From Sphagnum compactum (taxonomy: Eukaryota; Bryophyta; Sphagnopsida; Sphagnales), in NCBI GenBank assembly GCA_965153455.1, contig OZ234493.1, positions 11,956,213 to 12,020,212 of the forward strand: 64,000 nucleotides of DNA, written 5' to 3'. Made by a program: the position numbers and the translations under genes. Of the stretch, positions 23,908 to 36,451 are shown in pieces. Position 1 is the stretch's first letter. Each line of letters begins with the position of its first letter. The notes below the pieces were generated by a model. It was not told the DNA's origin, ran no database searches, and was given only the letters and a program-made list of their open reading frames with translations.

Positions 23908-24738
23908 TCACCTGACGCGGTCTGGCAACTTGTAGAGCTGCCTCAGCATATCTATTTCTTTGTTATCTTTGATGCTCTCATACTTTTTCCGCAACTCCTG
24001 AAAATTCTCAGATTGCTTCATTGCTAGTTCCTCTTCTGCAATCCTCTGTTGCTGTACAATTCCCCCACTCTGTCCATGTCAACATCTAACTTGATAGCCA
24101 GGAGTTGGGTAGAATAGACAATGTGATGTCATGATATTCTAGTTCTTACAAAAATCCCCAAAAACTTTATGCATAAGCTCACTGAACAGCAAGGAATTCA
24201 CTCAACTAAGATTTGCAGTTCTTACCTGTTGAATATAATTTCTCTCAAATGCATGTCTCTCTGCAATCTCACGCTTCTGAAACGCTTCACGGGCACCTGG
24301 TTCCCCCCTTGTTAAGAACCGGAGCTCCAGTGACTTCCTGCGCCTCAAGGGATGATCAATGAACATTGCTTCTGTCGCCTTGTATGCCCTTGCAGGCCTA
24401 GGCATCCCTCCCACCATAAACATGAACTCCTGCATCTGTTTCACAATGACATCGGCTTGCTGTGCAGTCTCCATCTCCACAATAGCAGTGCCTATGCACT
24501 TTCCTGGGTTTTTGGGATCCCTAAGCAACTTTATAGACTGCACTGTCCCAAACTGCCCCAATGCTGCACACAGGATGGCATCGGTTATAGTAAAGGACAG
24601 ATTGTCCACCATGAGGCAACGTTGCACAAGTTGTGCAAACTCCCGGTCATGCATCTCCTCCTCTGTTAATCCCTCCATGGCAACGATATCCCGTTCATTT
24701 GGATTTGGTTGCGGATTAGTCCAGCTCCACCACACCAT
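23908..24738 (-). CDS. EDM3: EDM3/AIPP1-like RRM protein
   Basis: Coding exons 24738-24226 and 24069-23908 give 224 aa. There is a single RRM (about residues 37-115) with RNP2-like CLMVDNLSF and a weak RNP1 (CIGTAIVEM). After it come GGMPRPARAYKATEAMFIDHP and a Glu/Gln/Lys-rich helix ending LPDRVR. This order and the MPRPxRA-xxMFxDHP signature match, from memory, Arabidopsis EDM3/AIPP1. That protein works with ASI1 and EDM2 to promote distal polyadenylation of genes with heterochromatic introns. The start is uncertain: the exon has an acceptor at 24758, so an upstream exon exists, and ATG 24738 is the first in-frame Met after it. A longer N-terminus from an exon near 25100 is possible, but no phase-compatible donor was convincing. 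An animal RBM-type assignment is less likely. Confidence 0.7.
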
Positions 24739-26345
24739 GACTTGTTTGGTCACGCCACTGCACAATTAGCCACAAGCTTTCAGCAACAGGAATAGTATCA
24801 AACCTGCAACCACCTCAAGGGCACCACACACAATCTTGAATGCTTTTGCTTGAATTTGGAATTTCTTAGAGGACTCTAACTTGTTGCAGCAAGACTCCTG
24901 CTACAACAACAACAGTGTTCGTCTCAAGTGTTGGGGGGGGGGGGGGGGGGGTCATCGGAATGACTTCACCTTGCTACATACGTAGCAACAACTTCCAACA
25001 GAATCATGGCATTGTGCATGACCAAACGAGTCAAAAGAACACATCAGAGCAACCCCCTGCCCCATTGCTGAGGAATCATCTAAAGAAGGGGCTCCAAAAC
25101 GACGACTACGACCGTTACTACCCATGAAGAGGCTCCAGGCCCGCAAGAGCAACTCACCTCTGGTAGTTGTTGCGTTTGTGCACGACGACGAAGAAAAAAT
25201 TGAGAGCGATTCAAAAGTAATGTGCAAAATTGGAGCAAAATGCAGATATCATGCACCGCCCACAGCAGCGGCTCTCTGCTCTATAGTGAAAGGATGAGGA
25301 GCGAGAGGAGGAGGAAGAGAGCACCAAACCCTATTTAGGGCAATTGCAGTAAACGAGAGCAAGCTTCTCCCTCTTCTTCTTCTTCATATTCTTTCCAGCC
25401 TTTTTGACCCATTTGTTTTTTCTTTATACCTCTCCCCCCCTCCTGCCTGCAACAAAATCGTTTTTTCTGCAGCTGAATTTGAGTCCGGACTGTGGTGGGT
25501 GGAAGAGGCGGTAATGGGATCTCCAAAAGCGCTACCGACATTTGATGATGTAACTATTTGTTTGTCTTTTGTTTTTGTTTTTGGTTGTTGGTCTTTGGGT
25601 TTTGAGCTTTGAATGGGTAGTGGGCTTTTATTAGTTTTGCAAAATGAGGTGGAGGTCAGGAGGTGTTTTGTTTTGTGGAGTGGAGAAAAAAGGGAATCCC
25701 ATTCATTGCAAGCTCTGCAAGTGAAGTCCAACTTTTTTCTATTTTAAAAGAAACGTTATTTGGTGTTCATCCTCGATGAGTGCAGGAGGAGTTTGATTTT
25801 GGTGGGGAAATAGGCAAAGAAAATGGATTGACAGGTATGTGTTCATTTTGCCTCTTTGTGTGCAATCTCGAGTTTCTTGTTGTTTCTGGGATAATGGAAT
25901 TATTGAGGCAGTAGCCCTAGTAAGGTCTTTCATTCAGCACATGACCATCTTGGAAGTTTTCAGGGGCTTGAAATCCAGATATGTACCATAGAGAGTCTGG
26001 TGACTTGGAAATTGCAATCAAAAGCCATGGATTTTTCTCAAGAGTCAAAACCTAGGGGCTTTCCAAAGATTCCTTGGGGGAGGAGGAGCTTTGTCCATCT
26101 TTGACAAAGAGGCAATAGCTCCACTGGGGTCAAGGGATTCTTCTCTAATATCCCATCAAGTCTATCAGTGAACTCCTTGGGTTTTCTTGTCAAAGAGTGA
26201 GCAGCATGGAGTCCATTGCTGGGGCTCTGGAGGGATGTTGTTGGGTTTGTGAGCAGCTAGCTGCTTGTTGGGTTTGGAAGCTAGACAGAGAATTGTCAGG
26301 TTTAGATGTTCATGAGTTGGAGCTTGTGGCCTCTGGAGGTTGCAG
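24739..26345. promoter_or_regulatory. Divergent promoter region between the EDM3-like gene and FIP37
   Basis: The two genes are transcribed away from each other. The segment contains a 19-base G run (24933-24951), probably intronic to the EDM3-like leader, and a telo-box-like ACCCTATTTAGGG near 25329. A pyrimidine-rich stretch lies at 25367-25400. The FIP37 N-terminal exon and its start codon must lie here but could not be identified with matching phase. Confidence 0.5.
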
Positions 26346-29281
26346 GTACAAAGAGGGATTTTGAGGATCTTGAAGATGATGAGGAGGAGGAACTGTATCC
26401 AAGCAAGAAGGTTAGTAATTAGGGTTTTTGTTTGTATTAGCCTTGAGGAATGGGGTATGCAAATCCTGTTGACCTGGTGTGATTGACTGATTCCTCATTG
26501 TTTTAGGACACCAATCAATTTTCCCTTAGAGTCTGCAAACCAAAAGGTTTGTGGTTGAGTTGTAAAGTGCATTGAAATTATACATAGTTGCAGATCAACC
26601 TACAGTCAGTGGCTGGGAATTATTTAAGAAGGTCTGCAGTGAACTGATAGAGCACAGAAGAGCATTACCTTTGCTCTGATGCTGTCAGAGGCTAGCAGAC
26701 AGGTCTCAGGTCTTTGTGCCTGCAGGCAAGGCCAGATGCAATTGTTTTACAACTATGTTGATTGCATTTCACACATTGATTTTAGTATGATTTCAATGAT
26801 TGTTACAAGAAGGCTGAACTGTTATGTGTTTGTCTGTGCTGTGCTGGTGGGTGAATAGATATATGGGTCTTCAATTGGGCCAGGCAGTGATCATGCCACC
26901 ACCACTATCCTCAATCTCCGTGCCAGGTACATTTGAGACTTGAAACATCATGCTGGAATTCTGACAGTTCTTGTTAATGTGCTGAAGCATTATGGTATAT
27001 AAGGTAGAGCTGTGTGTGCCATGCATTAATATATCTATGGGGAATGGGTAGCCTGGAGGAACGAGACAGCACCATTGCCACCTTGCAGGTGCGCATCTCA
27101 TCTTCTCATGGGCTAAAGTGGCTCCTAGTTTCTCTTTGCATGTTTTGATTCAAGTCAGGTTCTTTATGCATCAATGTGTAAGACACTCTGTTAGTTGCTG
27201 TTGTTTCCAGACATCTCTGAAGATGGCAAACAAAGAGCTGGAGAAGTGGAATAGTGCTTTCACCGATCACCCCTTACTCCCTGCTGGAACATCTCCTGGT
27301 AACAGACTGCCCTACAATATCCTTCCCATAGTATGCAGGAAGACCACGTCTGTAGAGCTTAATATCAGCAATTTTCTGTGGTGTGCCTCAATTCCATCAG
27401 CATTTATAGCAGAAGACCACAAGGACCATGTGTGAAGTACTGTCTCACCAGAGGAGAATGTGTGGCACTTCTTCTGCAGATCCAGCTGTAGTTGTGCAGA
27501 CAATTCAGACATTGCAAGCTTCTGAAGAGCATTTGAAGGAACAGGTGTTCCAGTCCCTCCACATCCTATGTGTTTGGATTTTCCAGATTAAACTTTCTCC
27601 TAGCCATGAGCCTTGCCTCTCAAAGGACCATGTAATGGACTTGATCCAGTCCTAAATATCTATGATTAAGAAACCATGTGAGTCCGTCTAGGGCTCTGTA
27701 CTCACAAGTCAATGTGGGCACCTGCAGCTAATAAGCGCCAAACGGAGGGAAAGTATGATGGTTGTGAAGCTTGCAAGCACAGAGCAAGACATTGTGGAGT
27801 TGAAGGTCAGATCAAGAGTCTTAAAACTGCCTATTCAATGAATTCGTGCTTTTCAGGAATTTGAGGAGCTTTGCATACAAGGCAGTTTTCCAAAGTTGCA
27901 GTGCAACTTAAAATGAGGGCAGGGCATGGGATGATGGCATGTGCAGAGTGTCGTCCAGAACTTGAAGCTTATGTCAAAACCACCAATCCAGCAGGTCAGT
28001 CTGGCTATGTACCATCTGCCATCACAAGAATGTATACTTTGTAACAGTTTGATGACTTGAGCAGGAGAGCACAACTGCATTGCTTATGCTATAAACACTG
28101 CCAATAATCTCCTACAATGTATGGTTGCTCTGGGTTTCATGCAGGCACAGCGATTGCTACTGGATCCAGCCATCCATGCTGAATTTACACGGATGAAGGT
28201 ATGAGTCATGTACTTGAGAGTGCTATTTCTTTCTTGTATTGTATCGTGGACTGAATGTGCAGTGGATACTCACAATGTTTAACTCACAATTTACCTTTGG
28301 CTCGACCACAGAAAGAGCTGGAAGCTGCAGGGAAAAAGTTGAAGGAACTGCAAGATGACCTTGCAGCTGTACAGTTTACACCTCACAGTAAAAATGGAAA
28401 GCTCTTGATGGCCAAGTGTCGCACACTCCAGGATGAGAATGCTGAGATTGGCCGTGAGGCTTCAGAAGGAAAGGTTAGTGGTCAACTGCATGTATTTGTT
28501 GATTCAGTTAATTTTTGATGCTGGCCTTCACTGTTCAGCATGCATACAAATCCCCAAACTTGACTGGTGCAAGTTGTGGGTTGCTTGCAGCTGCATGATT
28601 TAGGGACCAGGTTGGCAATGCAAAAATCCCTCAATGTGGAGCTTAGGAGATGCTATGAGGGTATAAACTCGTCTTTCACACTCATTTGCATGTCATTTGT
28701 TTGCATTCTGGCCATTTGTAGAAACTCTCTTGAAGTGTGATTCCAATTTTGTGCAGCTTTCTCAGACTGAAGCATATGTTGTTGTTTGGGTTCTGGCCAT
28801 TTGGGCACCACTCATGAAATAGACTTTCAATTTTGCAGAGCTGTATAAGAGTGTTGGGGATGTTAATGAGGAGTTGGAGAAATCACAGCAAATGGTATGT
28901 TTCCACTTGTTGTCTCCTGTTTACAAGTCGAAAGAGAACTGCAACTTTGGGCAAGACAGGACAAGCTATGTTGTGCTTTGCTGAAAATAGTATACCTAGA
29001 GAGGACTTTGCTCTAGGAGGTCAGTTTCCTTGTCAACCAGGTGGCCTCTGTTTGTTGTCTTTCTTAGTGGTGTTAAACCCTAAACCCTAAAACTGGAGAA
29101 TGGTCCACAGCTGTATGTTTTGCAGAGAAAGCTGCAGCAGAAAGATCATGAGGTGCTTGAGCTTCGCAAGCAGCTTGACTCACAAGAGTTGGGCAGAGAA
29201 GAGCCAAGGAAATCAGATGTCGATTTTGATGAAGAGTTGCAACATGAAGATGTAGACAACCAGTTCTCTGAGAGAAAATAG
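26346..29281 (+). CDS. FIP37: FIP37 (WTAP homologue), m6A writer subunit; N-terminal exon not resolved
   Basis: Scaffold subunit of the nuclear mRNA N6-adenosine methyltransferase complex. Exons: 26346-26410, 26859-26926, 27052-27088, 27211-27298, 27480-27544, 27728-27805, 27947-27994, 28145-28198, 28312-28473, 28591-28660, 28839-28894, 29126-29281; 314 aa plus an unfound first exon, all phases consistent. Family hallmarks are FEDLEDDEEEE near the N-terminus, ELEKWNSAF, PAGTSP, RLLLDPAIHAEFTRMK and AAVQFTPHSKNGKLLMAKCR with RTLQDENAEIG. Most of the protein is predicted coiled coil. The C-terminal tail is acidic. Exon 26346 enters in phase 1, so the start codon is further upstream; the ATG at 26028 does not splice in phase. 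The last intron holds a short telomere-like run. Confidence 0.93.
29072..29092. repeat. Short interstitial telomere-type run (TTTAGGG)n in FIP37 last intron
   Basis: About two and a half CCCTAAA units on the + strand. It is the plant telomere unit, too short to mark a fusion point, and may simply be a telo-box. Confidence 0.8.
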
Positions 29282-32200
29282 CAAAATATGGGCCGTGCAA
29301 CTCAATGCTTAGAACCAAGTAGTAGTTTGTATTGAAGCCGTTCAACTGAAAGAGACATTTTTCAAGGTGAGATAAGTTCCAACTTTTGTCATACATCAGT
29401 TCCATCTGATGTGAAATTATTTCCATATGTGAGAGGCAAACTCTTTTATCTTTTCTGAGACATTTCTTCTTACAAGTCCTAAGAATGAAGTCTCTGAGAG
29501 GCTGCTTTGCAATCCATGGATGTCTCTCTTATCTTTTGAGATAACTTTTTCGCATTTGCATGTAACATATTTGAGCAGCTTCTGTAGCATGGGAGTTGGC
29601 AATATGCTGCCATGTATGTCTCTGCAGTTGGGAGACCAACCAGTCATGGTCCTTTGTACATTTGGGTTACTACCAGAGGGCACTTGAAGCCAAAGTTTTT
29701 TCCCTGTGTTGCAATGCATTATCAATCCACACCTTCAACTCCACACAATGGACCTCTTGCATCTAGACCCGATTTGGTAAAAAAATTGTGATTTTGATTT
29801 TGGGGTTGAAAGATTCAGGCCAAGCTTTTAATGTGAGGATTGTGAAACTGATTTTAGTTATCGTGTGAATATTGAAAGCTTAGTCATGTTGAAAAAAAAT
29901 CAATATGATAACTTACCTTTTGATTTAGACATGTCTTTTGGATGTTCAGGTGGTCTTCTTGCTCTCAATCCGGTTTCTTTACTATGGTTTAAAGGATTTC
30001 TTAAGGGCACTAATTTGTTTTGCTTGAGTTGCATTGGCCATAATGAGCTATTAATTGTTTAAAGGCCTTTGAAATGTGGTTCCACAATCCATTTCAAACA
30101 CTAGCTCACAACATCAATTCAAAATAGATGGAGGAAAATATCTCTAATGTTCAACTTGATCTTCATATAAGTATGTTGTGTGAAAATGTGTGTGCTTAAT
30201 TTTTGGAAATTTGCAGAAGTGTAGGATTTCAAATAAAAATGATCATGAAAGGGCGGGGCAAGTGTGGGTTGTTGAATGCATTTGGCAACTGATTTCGATT
30301 GGAGATTGAAGAATCAAATGCATGATGATCTTGTCTATTTTGTATTTCAAGTGGAGAATGCATGTTCTTGTCTATTTTGTGGTATGAAGTATGGATGACA
30401 CTTTGTGAAAATATGATTGTTGACAAACAGGTTTGGCAAGAATTATTTGAGAATGGTGAAATCATGGACATGATGCTCAAGTGCATTGATAGTGAATCTT
30501 TCAAATTTAGATTTTGTTGAGTGTGTGAAGAACTTTTATTCATGTGTGGTTTTGTTTTGTGGAATGGTTTTTAATAACAAATTTGTTTCGGGTTTTATAT
30601 TAATTGTGTTTTTTATTGCAATGGCTTCGACTTTCAATTATCACACAAATTTGATATGAATGCGTTATGATTAAATAACAACATTTGAAATGTGAATCTG
30701 AATGCAATATCTTATGAAAAGTGACGTTCATGTGATACACACAATTAAGTAAAAAAAAAAAAACAAAATTTAAAGTTTTTATTGAACTATGTTTTTCATG
30801 ACTCCCAATTTTCAAGTTGTATGATCGATGGGGCTCATGAAGGTCTATTGTTTAGAAATGCCTATTCCTTGGGAAAAAGATCTTTCAATGTTCCATGAGT
30901 ACACACCATATATTATGTCCTTCAAAGTTTTCACTTCCAACACATTTTTTTCAAATTTTTCAAAAAGGTAGGCAGTGCAAATGTGATTTTTCCCCATTAA
31001 TATGAACATTGTTGTGTGATTTTCTAGATTTTTTTGATTTTTTTTCCTTTAAAATAATTATGTACATACTATATAACTAACCAAAGATGTAAGGTGTCAC
31101 CAACACAAAAATTATGACATCCAAAAGTATTGCTTATGGAAACAAGTGAACTATAACAAATTATAACAAGACGAACAAGGCTATTCTACAAGGTCATGTT
31201 TTGAAATTAACATTGATCATGTTGAAAGCGATAAATAACACTACTTCCATTTGTATCTATTTTGGGAAATGAATTCAAAGAGGTTTCAAAATATTTTTTC
31301 ATCGTTAAGCTTGTCACAAAAAGAACTTTGTTAAATGGTAGAAGAATGGTAAAGTAGGGATTTCCACTTTTTATCATGTATATTGCATATGAAAACAAAA
31401 AAAATAACATTGAAATGTGTAAAAGTACAATTAAAAAAACCTTCTGTGTCTTTTATTAAACTTATATTCTACTTTTAAAAAACTATGAATTTTTAAAAAT
31501 AAATTAAAAAACCCAAAAAATGGATAGTAATTTTTTGTTTGATGCATTCAACACAAAATACTCAATGACATATATTTATATTATGCTATGAAATAAAGAT
31601 CATTGGATTTTTGAAAGCACCATTGGAAATATATTATATATATTCTATTTGTTAAAACATATTTACCATGCATTTTATAGAAGTCCACATTGCAAAAAAT
31701 AGATTTCATGTTTATTCATATTCCAAACAAGTAGGTAAAAAACTTACTGACATACGTTGAGAATTTTTAATTAATGTGCAATGGTGAAAAATTATCTTGT
31801 TTTTGAACATTCAAGTAAAAACCTTCAATGCACAATAATTTGATCATGAATTTTATTAAACTATTTTACATCTACTTACATCCAACCTTGATAAAACTTT
31901 TTTTTTTGTTTATTTTATCATGCTTAGCCTTAAAAAAAATTTAAATGTGTTATGAATGAAAATGCACAATGATAGATGGATCACATTTTTCATGGATGAA
32001 AATAAATGATGGAAGATGAAATCCATACAATATCATAATCCAATTCAAAACCCAAAATCAACTTTGGAAACTACTTTAAAACAAAAATGAAAATTTTAAC
32101 ATAACAATTAGAGGGGGGAGGTTTAATATTGGTGAATAGATGTAATGGTTAAATTATGAGAATTTGGAACATGTATTACAAGGACTTTGTCACTAAGGCC

Positions 32201-32802
32201 AAACATTGAACAAGTGAAATGAATTATATGTGATTTAAATTCAATGCTATTATTAGTGGGATTTTAATTTTTTTTAAATGTTACCTAAGTGGCAATCATT
32301 CATAAGAGGTGTAAAATACTGGCAATCAGCCCTAGGAATATTTAAACAAATTTTATTATAAACCAAAATTTTGAATCAACCTTCTATATTTATGGCTACA
32401 CATTGAAAGCCAAATATAAAATTTTGGTGATTTAAAAAAAAAAATTGGTGATTGAAAGCACCAAAATCACATCATTTTCAATTTTAAAAATTTTGATTTT
32501 GTTTGTGCCAAAATTTCACCTACAAAAAAAAGGTTGGCTATTATTGTAGTTCAAAGGAACTTTAATTGAAAATATTAATGAACTTGACATTATGAGGGTA
32601 TTGCATTCTTTCACATGATATTAAATTTGAACTCTCACCTTCACAACCATAAAACAAGTCCTTAACCATCCAACCACCACTTCATCTCATGATAAATTCT
32701 ATAATTGCATAAATATAAACAAATGTATGTTTTGAATTTTCAAAATTTTAAAATGCTATTATTTACTTATTTATCTTCATAATGAAATTGATTACACATC
32801 TA

Positions 32803-32890
32803 GGTAGGTAGGTAGGTAGGTGGTGGTTAGTAGATAGGTAGTACTTACCTATTTACTTATTTACCTACCTAATTATCGACATACCTATTT
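32803..32890. repeat. TAGG tetranucleotide run facing a CCTA run (foldback microsatellite)
   Basis: (TAGG)n at about 32803-32820 is followed about 40 bp on by ACTTACCTATTTAC and TTTACCTACCTAA, so the two strands can pair. The same GTAGGTAGG/CCTACCTA theme opens the satellite at 44.26 kb. Confidence 0.7.
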
Positions 32891-32939
32891 ATGATTTACC
32901 TGCGTATCTATTACCTCCATACTTACATTCATTTCATTA

Positions 32940-33273
32940 ACGTCAATCATTTGTTATGTTGCAATGATCTTGACCATCAAGATGGCAATTAGATTTTAAT
33001 TGTCACATCTTGATGACCAAGTTTTTTTTTTTCTTTCTTCCAAATTGGAATCTAATTGCCACAAGACTACGACCGGGGTGGACCTAGTCCCAATCCCTTT
33101 AGACACCTTAATCCCATTTAGGTACACCCTAAATGTCCATGTGATGACAAATTATAGTTCCAAAAAAATTCTAAATTTCTAAATTTTTTTAAAAAAAATC
33201 TTAATCATCAAAATGGCCATTGAATTTGGTTGTCAAATCTCAATATTTTAAAAAACTACCCTTTTATCCAATG

Positions 33274-33305
<32 letters not shown>

Positions 33306-33450
33306 ATTTTCAATATTTTTAAAAACTCAAATCCAATTCCCACAAGATTGCAACCATGGTAGAGACCTAGTCCTAGTTCCTATGGACACTTCAATCCCCA
33401 CCCAAAGTCAACATTAGTTCATGTGATGATCAAATTTCAATTGTGAAAAT
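32940..33450. repeat. Diverged tandem duplication, about 240-bp unit
   Basis: Unit 1 (about 32965-33160) and unit 2 (about 33205-33440) share ATCAA(G/A)ATGGC-ATT, TTGTCA-ATCT, AATCTAATTCCCACAAGA, GGACCTAGTCC, CCATGTGATGA-CAAAT and intervening order. A weaker third unit follows to about 33580. A (GT)n microsatellite lies inside unit 2. Confidence 0.75.
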
Positions 33451-33586
33451 TTTAAAAAGTTGAAAATTTAATTTGACCTTCAATATGGTGTTCCAAAAAT
33501 AAAAATAAAAATTAATTTCTTTAAAAAAAATCCTTGGATTGAACTTCAACCACCTTGGTGACCGAAATTCAATCTCAAGGATTAAT

Positions 33587-33617
<31 letters not shown>

Positions 33618-36451
33618 CTTACGTATTATGTGTGAAAAAAAAATTATTTAAAAAAAAAAATTAGGAATATCTCGTCAAGATCATTGTTGACTAGATAAAA
33701 GCAACACATCACATCATTTTTGACAATCCTAATTTCATCATTTAATTTAATTATTTTGATTTTCATACTTGCATTGGATTTTGTAATGCACTAAATAACA
33801 ATACAATTGTAAAGACAATATAATTATTTCAAAATGGATTTCAAAATTTCAAATGTATATAATGTTTTGAAAATTGGATCCCAATTTTGGTTACAAATTG
33901 AATATAATCATTTAAAGAACATCCAATTTTTAAAAATTTTTTTTTTTTTTTTCGTCGCTTAATCTAATTCTATAATGTGTAAATTCATCATTCGATTAAT
34001 TTAATACTTTTAATCTCATAAACACATTTGATTTACTAACGATTTCATTTCAAATGTAAAAACATGACATTGATTTTTAAATATTTATTTGCAAATACAT
34101 TACCCAATGTAATGTATTTAATTAAAATAATGTAAAAAATACATAGTTTCATTTCACATGTGAAGTACAAAGTTTGATTTGATTATAGAATTTTCATAGG
34201 TTTTTTAATTTTTAGTCACATTTAATTAAAAAGTTGGAGAATCATTTACATTATGCCACATAAAGACTTGATAGAAGTAGCATGCTTTAGTCACACAATA
34301 GTCATACATGGTGATATGTTTACCATTCCTAAATTCCCATGATCCACACGAGTCTTGTGCACTACAATCTCCACGTGAGTCTCACTCAGACGGTCCTTGT
34401 GTTTGTAGCAATGTTTGGTTTGACTAAAACAAAAAATTGTTTTCAATTTGGAAATCAAAGCAAGCAAAACGATTAGAGCAAAAACGATCAAAAGCAAAAT
34501 AAAATGAGAACTCACCTCCTCGAGCATGAGCCACACTCCAACAAAAGCTCAGATAGTCCAAGAACTTACTTCAAGTATAGCCTGTGACACTCACTGGCAC
34601 CAACAGCTTCCCGGGAAGGAAAAAAAAACTGCACAGAAATCATCACTAGCAAGCACAATGCACAAAACACAAATGCTCCTTAACTCAAGCACCCCACTGC
34701 ACCAGGCTCCTTCACTCAACATCCAACACAAAAGAACATACACTCACACTAAAACACAAACTAAGCACAATGCACCCACAAAGGAAACTAGCAAAGCTCC
34801 GTCTCTCACCTGAGTATGATGCAAATATAACCCAAACCACGTTAGTGTAAATGATGCTGTTTAAGGTAGCACCCAACACCAATGTTGGATGCAATAGTCC
34901 ATCCCCTGCCCCCCCTCCTGCGAGATGGGCAGGGCCTAATCAATAAACATCACTAGTTCATGTTCAACACTCACATGGAAAGACGTTACTGTCTGTCCAA
35001 GGATATGGACCATATGGTGGCAACAGATCCATCAGTGACTATTTAGGCTTCACCTCATCAGGTCCAGCAGCAACTCATTCCTGTCTCTCATTTGCCATGA
35101 TGATTGTTTTATGCACATTAGCTCCAGAATTCCACATCTTCTATGCTGGCAGGTTTTCTTTCTAGAGCTTCCATCAGACGAAATATGGCATCTGAAGTTT
35201 TGTCCAACACATTGGAAAAAAGATCCATGACTGTCACTGGAGTTAGAGAATATTTACCCATATGAGACTATAGACAGTCTCCATAATGAGGATGAAGATG
35301 AAGATGCCATTATTGGCAAATTGAGTCAACAAAAAAAAAGGTCATTGCTAAGACAGCAACCACTGGGAGTTGCCTCAGTGCCTACCTGCTAAAACGTGCA
35401 TGGCAATATGTTCAAGCAGATACACCTCACAGAGCTATACCCAATCAAAGACTCTGCAAAAACCGCTGCCAATTGAAAAAGCAGAATTGGAAGCCTCTCC
35501 CACCTTTGTCCAAAAGTGGATCCATGAACGTTCAGCAATGACAGGCTGAGAGATCTCAGCATTGGGTTCAGAATTTGTTGTCCAAAAGCAAATGGATCTG
35601 CAGAGAACATCAAACAGTACCAAACTGGGTTGAACAATGCCATAATATCTCACTTCTATAAATTCTATCTTAAAAGTAGAAGTGGCTTTACTGTCTGAAA
35701 TGGAGTTCAGTGATATTGCTGCCCAAATGTTCCTGTGGAATCTCTGAAAGAAACCCATAAGCCCAACCCACTCCCCTTCTAATACCAAGAGCGATCGCAT
35801 CCTATCAGCTTTCTAACTGTTGCCCAAATTTTGATCTGGCAACTTGAGAATACCGAAATTCTCAAAATGTTTGCTGATTGGTGACCTAGTAAAATGAGCT
35901 TTCAAATCCTCATGGTCAACTGAAAGCTTTAAACATAGTGCACTTCAGTTGTATGCTCACTTGATTCTGTTAAGAGAGGGACAGAACTTGACTTCAAAAC
36001 ATATATACTTTGTAAAAAGTTGAATCTCCTCAAGCACATCAACATTGATCCAGCCATCATTTGATGAGAGACCCCTTCCTTTGTATGGATGGTTGTCCAA
36101 TACATTAACTCAACATAAGCTATTTTGTGACTGTTTCGAGAGACAGGGAATCTAGAATAAACCTAGTTTTTTATTCTGCAGAGTGCGAAGGCTTGAGAAT
36201 CAAATCTCCTACTGTTGAAAACATACATTGCCCCTGATCATTCTCATTGCCTTCACAAAAATTAGACCTAATACACACTGGCCCAATTACTACTGCACAG
36301 TTTGTCGTTGCCCCCAACTTGACTATATGCTGCCAATTGGAAGCAAAAGAAGGGCAAACACTTTCAGTCCCTTTTCACATGTCAAGCATACAAAAGGGGA
36401 TGAGCCCAACAAAATGCAATACAAGAAGAAGCGGGTAAATAGGGAGGCCCC

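Larger units (their letters stand above)
29282..36451. other. AT-rich interval between the convergent FIP37 and WDR48 genes
   Basis: No gene was recognised. The left 500 bp and the right 2 kb (about 34500-36450) are less AT-rich and probably include 3' UTRs. Several donor-like GTGAG sites on the minus strand near 34514 and 34808 could belong to an unrecognised non-coding transcript. The middle is homopolymer-rich, with microsatellites (TAGG near 32803, GT at 33274-33302, TAA near 33585-33614) and a local duplication at 32940-33450. Confidence 0.45.

Noticed and set aside
35389-35800. 121-codon minus-strand open frame downstream of WDR48
   Set aside because: WDR48 already ends in a family-typical DUF3337 terminus at 36452; no domain is seen and the stretch is more likely 3' UTR or intergenic.
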